Shown here: positions 63,980 through 64,000 of the stretch, piece after piece
Numbering within the stretch: position 1 is the first letter of the stretch
How the letters are laid out: every line of letters begins with the position of its first letter
Source: Perognathus longimembris pacificus
Taxonomy: Eukaryota > Chordata > Mammalia > Rodentia > Heteromyidae
Length of the DNA stretch: 64,000 nucleotides
Reading direction: 5' to 3'
Assembly: GCF_023159225.1 (NCBI RefSeq)
Contig: NC_063166.1
Span: 78,269,785-78,333,784, forward strand
Position numbers and translations under genes: made by a program
The notes under the pieces: generated by a model
Told to the model about the DNA's origin: nothing
The model's input: only the letters and a program-made list of their open reading frames with translations
Database searches by the model: none

Positions 63980-64000
63980 AGATGGATGGATGGATGGATG
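63980..64000. repeat. (GGAT)n microsatellite at the window edge
   Basis: Five GGAT units reach the last base, so the array continues beyond the window and its length is unknown. Confidence 0.9.

Noticed and set aside
1..64000. CRISPR arrays, bacterial operons, plasmid or phage features
   Set aside because: There are no regularly spaced direct repeats with unique spacers. SINEs, LTRs, MIRs and microsatellites mark this as mammalian nuclear DNA.
63980..64000. Possible telomeric or satellite array at the right edge
   Set aside because: The unit is GGAT, a common microsatellite, and not a telomere unit. Only five copies are visible.

Overview
The window looks like non-coding nuclear DNA from a rodent, most likely a geomyoid (pocket mouse, kangaroo rat or pocket gopher lineage). 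The main clue is the young SINE set. Several copies are dimers of an ID-like (tRNA-Ala-derived) left monomer, or a B1-like (7SL-derived) left monomer, joined to the same tRNA-like right monomer. The ID-like form matches the IDL-Geo family described from Geomyoidea. Dense (GA), (CT) and (CA) microsatellites, long C/G homopolymers, B1 and MIR copies and class II LTRs also fit a rodent. I worked from memory of repeat consensus sequences and ran no search, so the clade is an inference.

I could not support any protein-coding gene, exon, tRNA, rRNA, snRNA or processed pseudogene. Every long open frame is a microsatellite artefact, lies in G+C-rich DNA where stops are rare, or overlaps a repeat. The window is therefore most simply intergenic, or one long intronic stretch.

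Layout. 1-9 kb: G+C-rich DNA with many C/G homopolymers, a nested pair of SINEs (4.5-4.9 kb), an alternating purine-pyrimidine tract and a 390-bp polypyrimidine tract (8.1-8.8 kb), and a GC-shifted L1 fossil (8.9-9.1 kb). 10-19 kb: two minisatellites, a CpG-rich block (14.8-15.5 kb) enclosing an AT-richer element, a SINE cluster and a second GC-shifted L1 fossil (17.0-17.2 kb). 20-33 kb: SINEs separated by AT-rich low-repeat blocks that look like conserved non-coding elements (22.1-22.5 and 30.0-30.2 kb), and a pair of GTCACGTGAC palindromes (31.8 kb). 33-49 kb: more candidate regulatory blocks (33.7, 36.1, 37.9, 46.5, 48.0 kb) and an old L1 3' end split by two LTRs, one a well-preserved solo LTR with a perfect 6-bp target duplication (39.9-40.4 kb). 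49-64 kb: tandem repeats, SINEs, MIRs and further AT-rich blocks (56.3 and 58.5 kb).

The many AT-rich, homeobox-motif-rich islands in G+C-rich, gene-free DNA are what one expects in the regulatory surroundings of a developmental gene. No such gene is visible here. I found no undescribed enzyme or defence system. The more distinctive points are the nested and dated insertions, the L1 fossils turned CpG-rich, the twin CACGTG palindromes, and the microsatellites joined to SINE ends.
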